9,541 nt of DNA, taken from assembly GCA_031274855.1 (NCBI GenBank), contig JAISPO010000068.1:1-9541 (forward strand). Direction: 5' to 3'. Positions 1 through 6,896 of this stretch are shown here, one piece after another. The DNA is from Zoogloeaceae bacterium (GTDB lineage Bacteria; Pseudomonadota; Gammaproteobacteria; Burkholderiales; Rhodocyclaceae). Made by a program: the position numbers and the translations under genes. Every line of letters begins with the position of its first letter. Position 1 is the first letter of the stretch. Below the pieces are notes generated by a model. That model was not told the origin of the DNA. It saw nothing but the letters and a program-made list of their open reading frames with translations, and made no database searches.

Positions 1-18
1 CCTGTAACCTGTCGCCCC

Positions 19-1566
19 ATGAGTTCACCCCACGGCCTGCTGCGCTCTCTGGCAACCATTAGCAGTATTACCCTGCTTTCCCGCATTCTGGGTTTTGTCC
101 GCGATTTCGTCATTGCCCGCAGCTTTGGCGCGGGCTTGCTGACCGACGCCTTTTTCGTCGCCTTCCGCCTGCCCAACTTTCTGCGCCGCCTGTTCGCCGA
201 AGGCGCGTTTTCACAGGCTTTTGTACCGTTGCTGGCCGAATACCGGAACCGGCGCGGCGAAGCGGAAACCAAGCAGCTTGTCGACCGCGTCGCCACGGCG
301 CTGTTCGTCGCCGTCACTATCGTTGCCGCGCTCGGCGTGGTGGGCGCGCCTTTGCTCATTTACATTTCCGCGCCCGGCTTCTCCGCCGATGCCGACAAGT
401 TCGCCCTCACCGTTGAGCTGACGCGCATCACCTTCCCCTACATCCTGTTCATGTCGCTGGTCGCGCTGTCGGCGGGCATTCTCAACACCTGGAGCCGCTT
501 CGCGCTGCCGGCCTTCACGCCCGTGCTGCTCAATGTGGCGATGATAGGCGGCGCGCTGCTCGCCGCCCCATGGTTCGACCCGCCGATACTGGCGCTGGCC
601 TGGGCCGTCTTTCTCGGCGGCGTACTGCAACTCGGCCTGCAACTGCCCGCGCTCAAGCGGCTCGGCATGTTGCCGCGCTTCGACTGGGCGCCCGGCGACT
701 CTGGCGTGCGCCGGATACTCGCCTTGATGGCCCCCGCCGTTCTCGGCGTTTCGGTGTCGCAAATCTCGCTCATCATCAACACCATCTTCGCCTCCTTCCT
801 GCCCTCCGGCAGCGTCTCCTGGCTTTACTACGCGGACCGACTCATGGAGTTCCCCGCCGGGCTGCTCGGCGCGGCGCTCGGCACCATCCTGCTACCGGCT
901 TTGGCGAAAAGCCATGCCAGCGAACAGGGCGAGCAGTTTTCCGCGCTGCTCGACTGGGGTCTGCGCCTGACCCTGCTGCTGACGCTGCCCGCCGCGCTCG
1001 CGCTGGCAATTCTTTCCGTGCCGCTGATCGCCACGTTGTTCCAGCACGGCGCTTTCACCAGCGCTGACGTGCTGCAAACCCGCACCGCGCTGGTCGCCTA
1101 CAGTATCGGCTTGGCCGGTCTCATTCTGGTCAAAGTGCTGGCCCCCGGCTTTTATGCCCGTCAGAACATCCGCACGCCGGTCAAAATCGCCATCATCACC
1201 CTGCTCGCCACGCAGGCCATGAACCTCGCCTTCATCGGCTGGCTGCGCCATGCCGGTCTCGCGCTTTCGATTGGTCTGGCTTCGTGCCTCAACGCCACCC
1301 TGCTCTATCGCGGCCTGCGCAAAGCCGACGCCTACCAGCCCGTCGCCGGTTGGCCCGCTTTCATCGCAAAAGTCCTGCTTGCCCTCCTCGTCATGGCCGC
1401 CGTCCTCTGGTTCACCGCCGGCCCCGACGCCCACTGGATGACCATGCCGCTCACCGAGCGTCTGCTCCGCCTGACCGCCCTCGTCCTCGCCGGTATCACC
1501 AGCTACTTCGGCACCCTCGCCCTGCTCGGCTTCCGCCTCGCCGATTTCAAACGGCAGGGTGCCTGA
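19..1566 (+). CDS. murJ: Lipid II flippase MurJ (MviN)
   Basis: Inner-membrane MOP-superfamily protein that flips lipid II, the undecaprenyl-linked peptidoglycan precursor, to the periplasmic face for cell wall synthesis. The 515 residues match the usual ~510, and the sequence is hydrophobic throughout, as expected for about 14 membrane helices. The N-terminus has the family core SRILGFVRD (21-29), TDAFFVAFRLPN (42-53) and LRRLFAEGAFSQAFVP (55-70). Residues R22, R28, D29, D43, R56, R57 and E61 line up with the charged cavity residues of E. coli MurJ (R18, R24, D25, D39, R52, R53, E57) at a shift of four. The ATG at 19 gives the expected family N-terminus, but the 18 preceding bases show no Shine-Dalgarno and the frame is open to the window edge, so a slightly earlier start is possible. 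The SIMPL gene follows 59 bases downstream on the same strand, with no convincing terminator between them. Confidence 0.97.
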   Translation: MSSPHGLLRSLATISSITLLSRILGFVRDFVIARSFGAGLLTDAFFVAFRLPNFLRRLFAEGAFSQAFVPLLAEYRNRRGEAETKQLVDRVATALFVAVTIVAALGVVGAPLLIYISAPGFSADADKFALTVELTRITFPYILFMSLVALSAGILNTWSRFALPAFTPVLLNVAMIGGALLAAPWFDPPILALAWAVFLGGVLQLGLQLPALKRLGMLPRFDWAPGDSGVRRILALMAPAVLGVSVSQISLIINTIFASFLPSGSVSWLYYADRLMEFPAGLLGAALGTILLPALAKSHASEQGEQFSALLDWGLRLTLLLTLPAALALAILSVPLIATLFQHGAFTSADVLQTRTALVAYSIGLAGLILVKVLAPGFYARQNIRTPVKIAIITLLATQAMNLAFIGWLRHAGLALSIGLASCLNATLLYRGLRKADAYQPVAGWPAFIAKVLLALLVMAAVLWFTAGPDAHWMTMPLTERLLRLTALVLAGITSYFGTLALLGFRLADFKRQGA

Positions 1567-1625
1567 CTGCGGGCGTAAAATAAAGCAGGATTGTTCAGGC
1601 TTGAAATTGGACAGAAAGGCAAACC

Positions 1626-2414
1626 ATGAAACGAAGCGTCACGGTTGTTCTTGCATGCCTCTTGTTTCCACTTTGCGTATCCGCGCAAGGGTCGATCCCT
1701 AATAATGAAAATCAGCCGCACACGATCTCGGTAATGGGAGAGGCCACGGTGCAGGTCATTCCTGATCGGGTGGTACTTAGTGTGGGCATTGAGAGTATCG
1801 ACCGAAGTCTCGCCATTGCGCGCGCGGCCAATGAGAAGGCCATTAAAAAAGTTCTATCGGCCATGCGCGAATTGAACATACCCGAGCGAAACCTGAACAC
1901 CGACTATATCTCCCTCAGTACTCAAACGCACCACGATAACGACTGTGACAGACAGGATGGGAGAGAGAGATTAATGCGCTGTTATGTTGTAAGGCGCACG
2001 CTAACGATTGATCTCCGCGACGTCAGCAAGTTCGATAAGGTTCTCTCAACCGCCCTGGACGCTGGCGTAACTGATGTCCATGACATTCAGTTTCTGACAA
2101 CAGAAGTCCGCAAGTATCGCGACCAGGCACGTACCATGGCCATTCGGGCAGCACGCGAGAAAGCCAATCTTTTCGTGCGGGAAGCTGGTACGGAAATTAC
2201 CAGCGTAATCTCTATAAAGGAAGAACCGGATTACGGCTGGACTTCCTTCTACGGACGGTGGTGGGGTTGGCGGGACAGAGGAAGCTACAGTCAGATGTCG
2301 CAGAATGCTGTTAGCGTAGATTCGGCATCCTTTGCGCCGGGTAGCTCGGAATCCTTTGCGCCCGGACAATTAGCGGTAACGGCAAAGATTGCGGTCACTT
2401 ACGCGCTCAAATAA
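1626..2414 (+). CDS. Secreted SIMPL (DUF541) domain protein
   Basis: Predicted periplasmic protein of the SIMPL/DUF541 family (BP26/OMP28-like, oxidative-stress-related in some bacteria); its molecular role is not established. A Sec signal peptide is visible: MKR, a hydrophobic stretch at 5-18, and a likely cleavage after VSA (18-20). The domain opens at HTISVMGEATVQVIPDR (32-48), a typical SIMPL start, and continues through the long helix SLAIARAANEKAIKKVLSAM (61-80) and RDQARTMAIRAAREKA (165-180). Two cysteines (107, 119) flank an acidic insertion and might form a disulfide after export. The C-terminal part has an aromatic, tryptophan-rich stretch around 204-215 and a small internal duplication (SFAPG twice). 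AGAAAGG at 1613-1619, six bases before the ATG, is a good ribosome binding site. Base composition is visibly less GC-rich than in murJ. Read-through from murJ is possible, as no clear promoter is seen in the 59-base gap. Confidence 0.85.
   Translation: MKRSVTVVLACLLFPLCVSAQGSIPNNENQPHTISVMGEATVQVIPDRVVLSVGIESIDRSLAIARAANEKAIKKVLSAMRELNIPERNLNTDYISLSTQTHHDNDCDRQDGRERLMRCYVVRRTLTIDLRDVSKFDKVLSTALDAGVTDVHDIQFLTTEVRKYRDQARTMAIRAAREKANLFVREAGTEITSVISIKEEPDYGWTSFYGRWWGWRDRGSYSQMSQNAVSVDSASFAPGSSESFAPGQLAVTAKIAVTYALK
2327..2362 (+). repeat. Short in-frame direct duplication in the SIMPL gene
   Basis: The 12-mer ATCCTTTGCGCC occurs at 2327-2338 and again at 2351-2362. The 24-base offset is exactly eight codons, giving SFAPG twice near the C-terminus. 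It looks like a slipped-strand duplication that kept the frame. Confidence 0.6.
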
Positions 2415-2468
2415 TCGTCAGAGAAAAGCTGTAGCCGGAACGGACGCAGTTGCAGGTGGCATGATGAA

Positions 2469-2496
2469 AAACGGGCCACCCAAGGGTGGCCCGTTT
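2469..2496. terminator. Bidirectional intrinsic terminator between SIMPL gene and hppA
   Basis: A perfect 13-bp inverted repeat (2469-2481 paired with 2484-2496, core CGGGCCACCC/GGGTGGCCCG) lies between two convergent genes, 54 bases after the SIMPL stop and 17 bases after the hppA stop. The A-run at 2467-2471 becomes a U-run in the hppA transcript, so it is strongest for the minus strand. On the plus strand GTTTATAT gives a weaker tail. Confidence 0.85.
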
Positions 2497-2513
2497 ATAT
2501 GGATTGCTACCGC

Positions 2514-4574
2514 TTAAGCAACCAGCGGGACGATCAACAGAGCAACGATGTTGATGATTTTGATGAGCGGGTTAACGGCAGGGCCGGCAGTGTCCTTGTA
2601 GGGATCGCCCACGGTGTCGCCGGTAACGGCGGCTTTGTGCGCTTCCGAGCCTTTGCCGCCGAAGTTGCCGTCTTCGATGTATTTCTTGGCGTTATCCCAG
2701 CAGCCGCCGCCGGTGGTCATCGAGATGGCGACGAAAATGCCGGTGACGATCGTGCCCATGAGCACGCCGCCGAGAGCGCGTACACCCGCGCCCGGACCCA
2801 TCAGGAAGTTCATCACAACAGCGGTGAGGACCGGCACGAGGACGGGCAGCAGTGAGGGGATCATCATTTCCTTGATCGCGGCCTTGGTCAGCATGTCGAC
2901 GCAGGTGCCGTATTCGGGCTTGCCCGTGCCTTCCATGATGCCCTTGATCTCGCGGAACTGGCGGCGCACTTCGACGACGACCGAACCGGCGGCGCGGCCG
3001 ACCGCTTCCATGCCCATCGCGCCGAACAGGTAGGGCACCATGCCGCCGATGAACAGGCCGATGATGACTGCCGGATCGGACAGATCAAACGCGAAGGATT
3101 TGCCCACGCCTTCCAGACCGTGCGTGAAGTCGGCGAACAGCACCAGCGCGGCCAGACCGGCGGAACCGATGGCGTAGCCTTTGGTCACGGCCTTGGTCGT
3201 GTTGCCGACAGCGTCGAGCGGATCGGTAATGCCACGCACGGAATCGGGCAACTCGGCCATTTCGGCAATGCCGCCGGCGTTGTCGGTGATCGGGCCGTAG
3301 GCGTCGAGCGCGACGATAATGCCGGCCATCGAGAGCATCGAGGTGGCGGCAATGGCGATGCCGTAGAGGCCGCCGAGCGAGTACGAAGCCCAGATCGAGG
3401 CGCAAACGGCCAGCACCGGCCAGGCGGTCGCCTTCATCGAAACGCCGAGACCGGCGATGATGTTGGTGCCGTGGCCCGTGGTCGAAGCCTGCGCGACGTG
3501 CTGCACGGGCTTGAACTCGGTGCCCGTGTAGTACTCGGTGATGTAGACCATGAGGCCGGTCAGGATCAGGCCGATCACGGATGCGCCATAGAGCCGCATC
3601 TGCGAACCGCCCGCGCCGAGCAGGTTGTCATCGACCAGCCAGATCGTCATCGGGTAGAAGGCGATCAGCGCCAGCACACCGGCGACAATCAGGCCCTTGT
3701 AGAGCGCGTTCATGATCTTGCCGCCCGGCGAGGCCTTGACGAACATCACGCCAACGATGGAGGCGATGATCGAGAAGCCGCCCAACGCAAGCGGGTAGAT
3801 GACTGCGGCGTCACCGGCGCTCTTGAACAGCAGCGCGCCGAGCAGCATGGTGGCAACCGTGGTCACAGCGTAGGTCTCGAACAAGTCCGCGGCCATACCG
3901 GCGCAGTCGCCGACGTTGTCGCCAACGTTGTCGGCAATCACGGCGGGGTTGCGCGGGTCGTCTTCGGGAATACCGGCTTCGACCTTGCCCACTAAATCCG
4001 CGCCGACGTCAGCGCCCTTGGTGAAAATGCCGCCGCCGAGACGGGCGAAGATCGAAATCAGCGAGGAGCCGAAACCGAGACCGACCAGCGGGTGAATCAG
4101 CGCCTCGGTGCCGGCATCGGGCATTGTCAGTTTGAGAATGGCGAAGTAACCGGCAACGCCCAGCAGGCCGAGGCCGACCACCAGCATACCGGTGATGGCG
4201 CCGCCCTTGAAGGCAACGTTGAGGGCTTCATTCAGTCCGGTACGCGCCGCTTCGGCAGTGCGCACGTTGGCGCGTACCGAAACGTTCATGCCGATGAAGC
4301 CGGCCGCGCCGGACAGGACCGCGCCGATCACGAAGCCGATGGCGGTGGACATGCCCAAGGCAATGCCGATGACGATGGCCAGCACAACGCCCACATAAGC
4401 AATCGTGGTGTACTGACGTTTCAAGTAGGCTTGCGCGCCTTCCTGCACAGCCGCCGAGATCTGGCGCATCCGCTCGTTACCGGCCGGTTGCCCAATGATC
4501 CATTTGGCGGTGATCCAGCCGTAGGCGATGGCCGCCAACGCGCAGATCAGTGCGAATATCAATCCGTTCGACAT
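2514..4574 (-). CDS. hppA: Membrane-bound proton-translocating pyrophosphatase
   Basis: Integral membrane PPase that couples hydrolysis of PPi to proton export, or in reverse makes PPi from the proton gradient. The 686 residues fit the family. Active-site signatures are complete: DVGADLVGKVE (189-199), DDPRNPAVIADNVGDNVGD (205-223), DAYGPITDNAGG (424-435), and C-terminal DNAKKYIEDG and GDTVGDPYKDTAGP (from about 627 and 652). The K+-dependence determinant reads GNTTKAVTKG (457-466): K461 and T464 match the Lys/Thr pair of K+-independent enzymes, which by family knowledge pump H+ rather than Na+. GGAGGG at 4580-4585, five bases before the ATG, is a strong ribosome binding site. The gene lies downstream of pfp on the same strand but behind a hairpin, so it probably has its own promoter or depends on read-through. 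Only weak promoter-like sequence is visible in the 88-base gap. Confidence 0.97.
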   Translation of the reverse strand: MSNGLIFALICALAAIAYGWITAKWIIGQPAGNERMRQISAAVQEGAQAYLKRQYTTIAYVGVVLAIVIGIALGMSTAIGFVIGAVLSGAAGFIGMNVSVRANVRTAEAARTGLNEALNVAFKGGAITGMLVVGLGLLGVAGYFAILKLTMPDAGTEALIHPLVGLGFGSSLISIFARLGGGIFTKGADVGADLVGKVEAGIPEDDPRNPAVIADNVGDNVGDCAGMAADLFETYAVTTVATMLLGALLFKSAGDAAVIYPLALGGFSIIASIVGVMFVKASPGGKIMNALYKGLIVAGVLALIAFYPMTIWLVDDNLLGAGGSQMRLYGASVIGLILTGLMVYITEYYTGTEFKPVQHVAQASTTGHGTNIIAGLGVSMKATAWPVLAVCASIWASYSLGGLYGIAIAATSMLSMAGIIVALDAYGPITDNAGGIAEMAELPDSVRGITDPLDAVGNTTKAVTKGYAIGSAGLAALVLFADFTHGLEGVGKSFAFDLSDPAVIIGLFIGGMVPYLFGAMGMEAVGRAAGSVVVEVRRQFREIKGIMEGTGKPEYGTCVDMLTKAAIKEMMIPSLLPVLVPVLTAVVMNFLMGPGAGVRALGGVLMGTIVTGIFVAISMTTGGGCWDNAKKYIEDGNFGGKGSEAHKAAVTGDTVGDPYKDTAGPAVNPLIKIINIVALLIVPLVA

Positions 4575-4614
4575 CTATTCCCTCCGTTTGGTTATTTGCC
4601 CTTGGCGGGCAGTG

Positions 4615-4652
4615 AAAAAACAAGGGGCGCGCCATACATTGGTGTGCCCCTT
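4615..4652 (-). terminator. Terminator-like hairpin between pfp and hppA
   Basis: A 13-base inverted repeat (4622-4634 with 4640-4652, loop TACAT) is followed in the pfp direction by UUGUUUUUU (complement of 4615-4623), the form of a Rho-independent terminator. In the minus-strand RNA two A·C mismatches interrupt the stem; in plus-strand RNA the same positions are G·U pairs, so the plus-strand fold is the better one although no plus-strand gene lies upstream. It may act as a partial terminator or attenuator separating hppA from adk-pfp. Confidence 0.7.
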
Positions 4653-4662
4653 TTGATTTTTG

Positions 4663-5931
4663 CTACAGCTTGAATTCCCCCGATAACTTTTTCGGTACCG
4701 GAGCATTTTTCAGCGTTACGTACTTCGGCAGCCCATCCTGATAAGGCGGATAGTCCTCGCCTTTCATCAGGGGGGCCAGATAGGTCCGGCATTGTTCGGT
4801 AATGCCGAAACCATCAGGACTGATGAAGTTCTTGGGCATTTTCTTTTCGACGTTGGCGACCTTCGCCAGCGCCGCCATGCCAACCTTCCACTTGTATGGC
4901 TTGTCGGAGACACGATCAATGGTCGGCATCACCGCGTTGTGGCCCTTGAGCGCGAACTCGACTGCCGCCTTGCCCATCGCGTAAGCCTGATCGACATCGC
5001 TCTTGGAGGCGATATGGCGTGCCGCGCGCTGCATATAGTCGGCAACGCCCCAGTGGAATTTGTAGCCGAAGGCTTCCTTGACCATATTGGCAAGCACGGG
5101 CGCGGCGCCGCCAAGTTGGGCGTGGCCGAAGGCATCGCGGGTGCCTTGCTCGGCAAGAAACTTTCCGTCCGGCCAATGGCATCCTTCCGACACCACCACG
5201 GTGCAATAGCCGAACTTCTTGACCAGACTTTCGACCTTCGCCAAAAACTTCTGCTGATCGAACAGCACTTCGGGGAACAGCACGATGATCGGCAACTCGG
5301 TCGTCTTGGTCGAAGCCATCGCGCCGGCCGCAGCAATCCAGCCCGCGTGGCGGCCCATCACTTCAAGGACGAATACCTTGGTCGAAGTCTTCGCCATGGA
5401 GCGCACATCGTAGGTGGCTTCCAGCGTGGAAACCGCGATGTACTTGGCGACGGAACCGAAGCCCGGGCAGTTGTCGGTGATCGGCAAATCATTGTCGACG
5501 GTCTTGGGCACATGGATGGCCTGCAGCGGATAGCCCAGCGCCTCGCTCAACTGGGAAACCTTGAGGCAGGTATCGGCGGAATCGCCGCCGCCGTTGTAGA
5601 AGAAGTAACCTATGTTGTGCGCCTTGAACACTTCGATCAGGCGATCGTATTCGCGCTTGTTGGCTTCCAGACTTTTCAGTTTGTAGCGGCAGGAACCGAA
5701 AGCGCCTGAAGGCGTGTGGCGCAGCGCGGCAATCGCCGTGGCGGATTCCTTGCTCGTATCAATCAGGTCTTCGAGCAGCGCGCCGATGATCCCGTTGCGA
5801 CCGGCATAGACCTTGCCGATTTTGTCCTTGTGCTTGCGCGCAGTTTCGATGACGCCGCAGGCCGAAGCGTTGATGACCGCAGTAACGCCACCCGACTGGG
5901 CGTAAAAGGCATTCATTTTCTTGACCGCCAT
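4663..5931 (-). CDS. pfp: Pyrophosphate-dependent 6-phosphofructokinase
   Basis: Cytoplasmic enzyme that interconverts fructose 6-phosphate and fructose 1,6-bisphosphate using PPi/Pi instead of ATP/ADP, so it works in both glycolysis and gluconeogenesis. At 422 residues it fits the PPi-dependent clade. The phosphoryl-donor loop is NGGGDSAD (113-120): Asp117 sits where ATP-PFKs have glycine, which excludes ATP. The catalytic loop is PKTVDND (142-148), whose lysine and proline are the PPi-type form of the ATP-type GTIDND; Asp146 is the expected catalytic base. MGRHAGWIA (192-200) is the conserved sugar-phosphate region, and DYMQRAARH (298-306) follows later. The ATG at 5931 is set by AAGGAG at 5940-5945, eight bases upstream. 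That site overlaps the adk stop codon, which points to translational coupling with adk. A neighbouring membrane PPase fits a pyrophosphate-based energy module known from methanotrophs and betaproteobacteria. Confidence 0.96.
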   Translation of the reverse strand: MAVKKMNAFYAQSGGVTAVINASACGVIETARKHKDKIGKVYAGRNGIIGALLEDLIDTSKESATAIAALRHTPSGAFGSCRYKLKSLEANKREYDRLIEVFKAHNIGYFFYNGGGDSADTCLKVSQLSEALGYPLQAIHVPKTVDNDLPITDNCPGFGSVAKYIAVSTLEATYDVRSMAKTSTKVFVLEVMGRHAGWIAAAGAMASTKTTELPIIVLFPEVLFDQQKFLAKVESLVKKFGYCTVVVSEGCHWPDGKFLAEQGTRDAFGHAQLGGAAPVLANMVKEAFGYKFHWGVADYMQRAARHIASKSDVDQAYAMGKAAVEFALKGHNAVMPTIDRVSDKPYKWKVGMAALAKVANVEKKMPKNFISPDGFGITEQCRTYLAPLMKGEDYPPYQDGLPKYVTLKNAPVPKKLSGEFKL

Positions 5932-5939
5932 TGTTGCGT

Positions 5940-5945
5940 CTCCTT
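5940..5945 (-). promoter_or_regulatory. pfp ribosome binding site overlapping the adk stop codon
   Basis: AAGGAG at 5945-5940 shares bases with the adk stop TAA (5946-5944) and lies eight bases before the pfp ATG. Ribosomes finishing adk would end on the pfp loading site, so the two products are probably made in a coupled ratio. Confidence 0.8.
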
Positions 5946-6597
5946 ACTTGAGTGCTGCGAAAGCAGCGTCGCGCACGGCATCGACCTTGCCCATGCCGCA
6001 AATCTTGCGGTATTTGGGCGCGCCGGATTGCCCGTTCGCCGCCCACTTGCCGTAATAGTCGATCAGAATTTCGGTCTGCTGATGGTACACATCGAGGCGC
6101 TTGAGAACGGTTTCTTCCCTGTCGTCGTCGCGCTGAACCAGCGGCTCGCCGGTGAGATCGTCCTTGCCTTCAACCTTGGGTGGATTGAATTTGACATGGT
6201 AAGTGCGCCCCGAAGCGGCATGAGCGCGACGGCCGCTCATGCGGGTGACGATCTCGGCATCCGGCACCTCGATTTCGAGCACGTAGTCGATCGCCACACC
6301 GGCTTCCTTCATCGCTTCCGCCTGCGGGATGGTGCGCGGAAAACCGTCGAACATGTAGCCGGACTGACAGTCGGCTTCCCTGAGCCTGTCCTTGACCAGA
6401 CCGATGATGATGTCGTCTCGAACAAGACCGCCGGCATCCATGATTTCCTTCGCCGCCAAACCAAGCGGCGTACCGGCCTTGACGGCAGCCCGCAACATAT
6501 CTCCGGTGGAAATCTGGGGGATGCCGAATTTCTCTTTGATGTAATTGGCCTGAGTGCCCTTGCCTGCGCCGGGCGGCCCTAACAATATCAGCCGCAT
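5944..6597 (-). CDS. adk: Adenylate kinase
   Basis: Cytoplasmic enzyme converting ATP + AMP to 2 ADP, the main control of adenylate balance and of AMP released by PPi-forming ligases. Its 217 residues match the long (E. coli-type) form. The P-loop is GPPGAGKGT (7-15); the AMP site includes TGDMLR (31-36) and LVRD (58-61); FDGFPRT is at 83-89. The lid starts at GRRAHAASGRTYHVKFNPP (122-140) and runs to QRDDD (155-159), a long lid without zinc cysteines. The start is fixed by the conserved MRLILLGPPG opening. The nearest Shine-Dalgarno (GGGAG, 6614-6610) is about 12 bases away, longer than ideal. A TATAAT lies 38 bases upstream. The remnant of kdsB, a usual upstream neighbour in this group, ends 51 bases before the start. 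The gap to pfp is only 12 bases. Confidence 0.98.
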   Translation of the reverse strand: MRLILLGPPGAGKGTQANYIKEKFGIPQISTGDMLRAAVKAGTPLGLAAKEIMDAGGLVRDDIIIGLVKDRLREADCQSGYMFDGFPRTIPQAEAMKEAGVAIDYVLEIEVPDAEIVTRMSGRRAHAASGRTYHVKFNPPKVEGKDDLTGEPLVQRDDDREETVLKRLDVYHQQTEILIDYYGKWAANGQSGAPKYRKICGMGKVDAVRDAAFAALK

Positions 6598-6634
6598 GAT
6601 GTTTCACATCTCCCTGATACAAACTCGTGCAACG

Positions 6635-6663
6635 ATTATAGTGTTTTCTCAGGCGAGATTGAA
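6635..6663 (-). promoter_or_regulatory. Candidate promoter of adk-pfp
   Basis: On the minus strand a perfect TATAAT (6640-6635) sits between the kdsB stop and adk. With a 17-base spacer the -35 would be TTCAAT (6663-6658), a weak match to TTGACA. Transcription would start near 6628, giving a leader of about 30 bases before adk. The -10 is outside the kdsB remnant and the candidate -35 lies in its last codons. Confidence 0.5.
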
Positions 6664-6753
6664 CAGGCCGCGAACACGCTCCAAATCTTCCGGCGTATCG
6701 ACACCGGGTTGGGGCGGGTGATCGAAAATAGCCACGCGAATCTCATGGCCATG
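6649..6753 (-). pseudogene. kdsB: 3' remnant of kdsB (CMP-Kdo synthetase)
   Basis: Reading from 6753 to the TGA at 6651-6649 gives 34 residues: HGHEIRVAIFDHPPQP, then GVDTPEDLERVR, then GLFNLA. GVDTPEDLERVR is the signature C-terminus of 3-deoxy-manno-octulosonate cytidylyltransferase (about 250 residues), which activates Kdo for lipopolysaccharide core synthesis. Adjacency to adk fits the normal order in betaproteobacteria. Upstream of HG the reading (RRHR, then LTH) no longer resembles KdsB, where the family usually has WHG, and an in-frame stop follows at 6804-6802. No start codon or catalytic part is present, so over 85% of the gene is missing. A longer frame over the same bases (6636-6881) is out of frame with this signature and is not the gene. 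An intact kdsB must exist elsewhere if the strain makes Kdo-containing LPS. Confidence 0.85.
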
Positions 6754-6896
6754 CCGATGACGACGCGGTAGTGTATGGATAACACATTTGTTAATATACC
6801 GTCATGTCCTACACCATCCACTACTACAGCGATGATGTTCAGGCCGAGATTATGGGGCTGTCGGTAACGTTGCAGGCGCACTATGTTGCGCTATCG
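6754..6896. other. Rearrangement scar joining three broken genes
   Basis: Within about 140 bases, KdsB similarity stops (at 6753, minus strand), a short segment with the 5' end of a plus-strand toxin gene appears (ATG at 6804), and near 6887-6896 this joins the broken 3' end of the giant minus-strand gene. GTGT-ATGGATA-ACAC (6771-6785) is a small inverted repeat in front of the toxin start and could be part of its operator. No transposase, target-site duplication or tRNA is visible, so the cause (IS excision, end-joining, integron-like gain, or assembly chimera) cannot be told from the window. Confidence 0.65.
6804..6896 (+). pseudogene. 5' fragment of a RelE/HigB-like (Gp49-type) toxin gene
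   Basis: From ATG 6804 the translation MSYTIHYYSDDVQAEIMGL followed by SVTLQAHYVALS looks like the N-terminus of phage Gp49-like/HigB toxins of the RelE superfamily, which run to roughly 110 residues and cleave mRNA on the ribosome. After ~31 codons the frame enters the antisense of the giant gene and stops at 6906-6908 (LPW, stop). The catalytic C-terminal half and the antitoxin gene usually found next to it are missing, so it cannot work as a toxin. No Shine-Dalgarno is visible. Identification rests on about 30 residues recognised by eye. Confidence 0.6.

Noticed and set aside
211..1434. Several frames inside murJ on both strands
   Set aside because: Low-complexity Arg/Gln/Glu-rich shadows of a convincing MurJ.
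3120..3995. Long plus-strand frame (291 residues) opposite hppA
   Set aside because: His/Gly/Asp-rich composition typical of the antisense of a GC-rich gene; hppA motifs on the other strand are complete.
4792..5709. Plus-strand frame (305 residues) opposite pfp
   Set aside because: Antisense shadow of a gene with clear PPi-PFK motifs; no recognisable domain.
5716..6582. Plus-strand frame (288 residues) opposite pfp and adk
   Set aside because: Spans the junction of two real genes on the other strand and shows no domain; shadow frame.
6771..6785. GTGT-ATGGATA-ACAC considered as a confident operator or recombination site
   Set aside because: Only four-base arms; expected often by chance, so it is mentioned only as part of the scar.
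6636..6881. 81-residue minus-strand reading frame over the kdsB remnant and toxin fragment
   Set aside because: It is shifted relative to the GVDTPEDLERVR frame of kdsB and runs antisense through the toxin start; it has no family resemblance.
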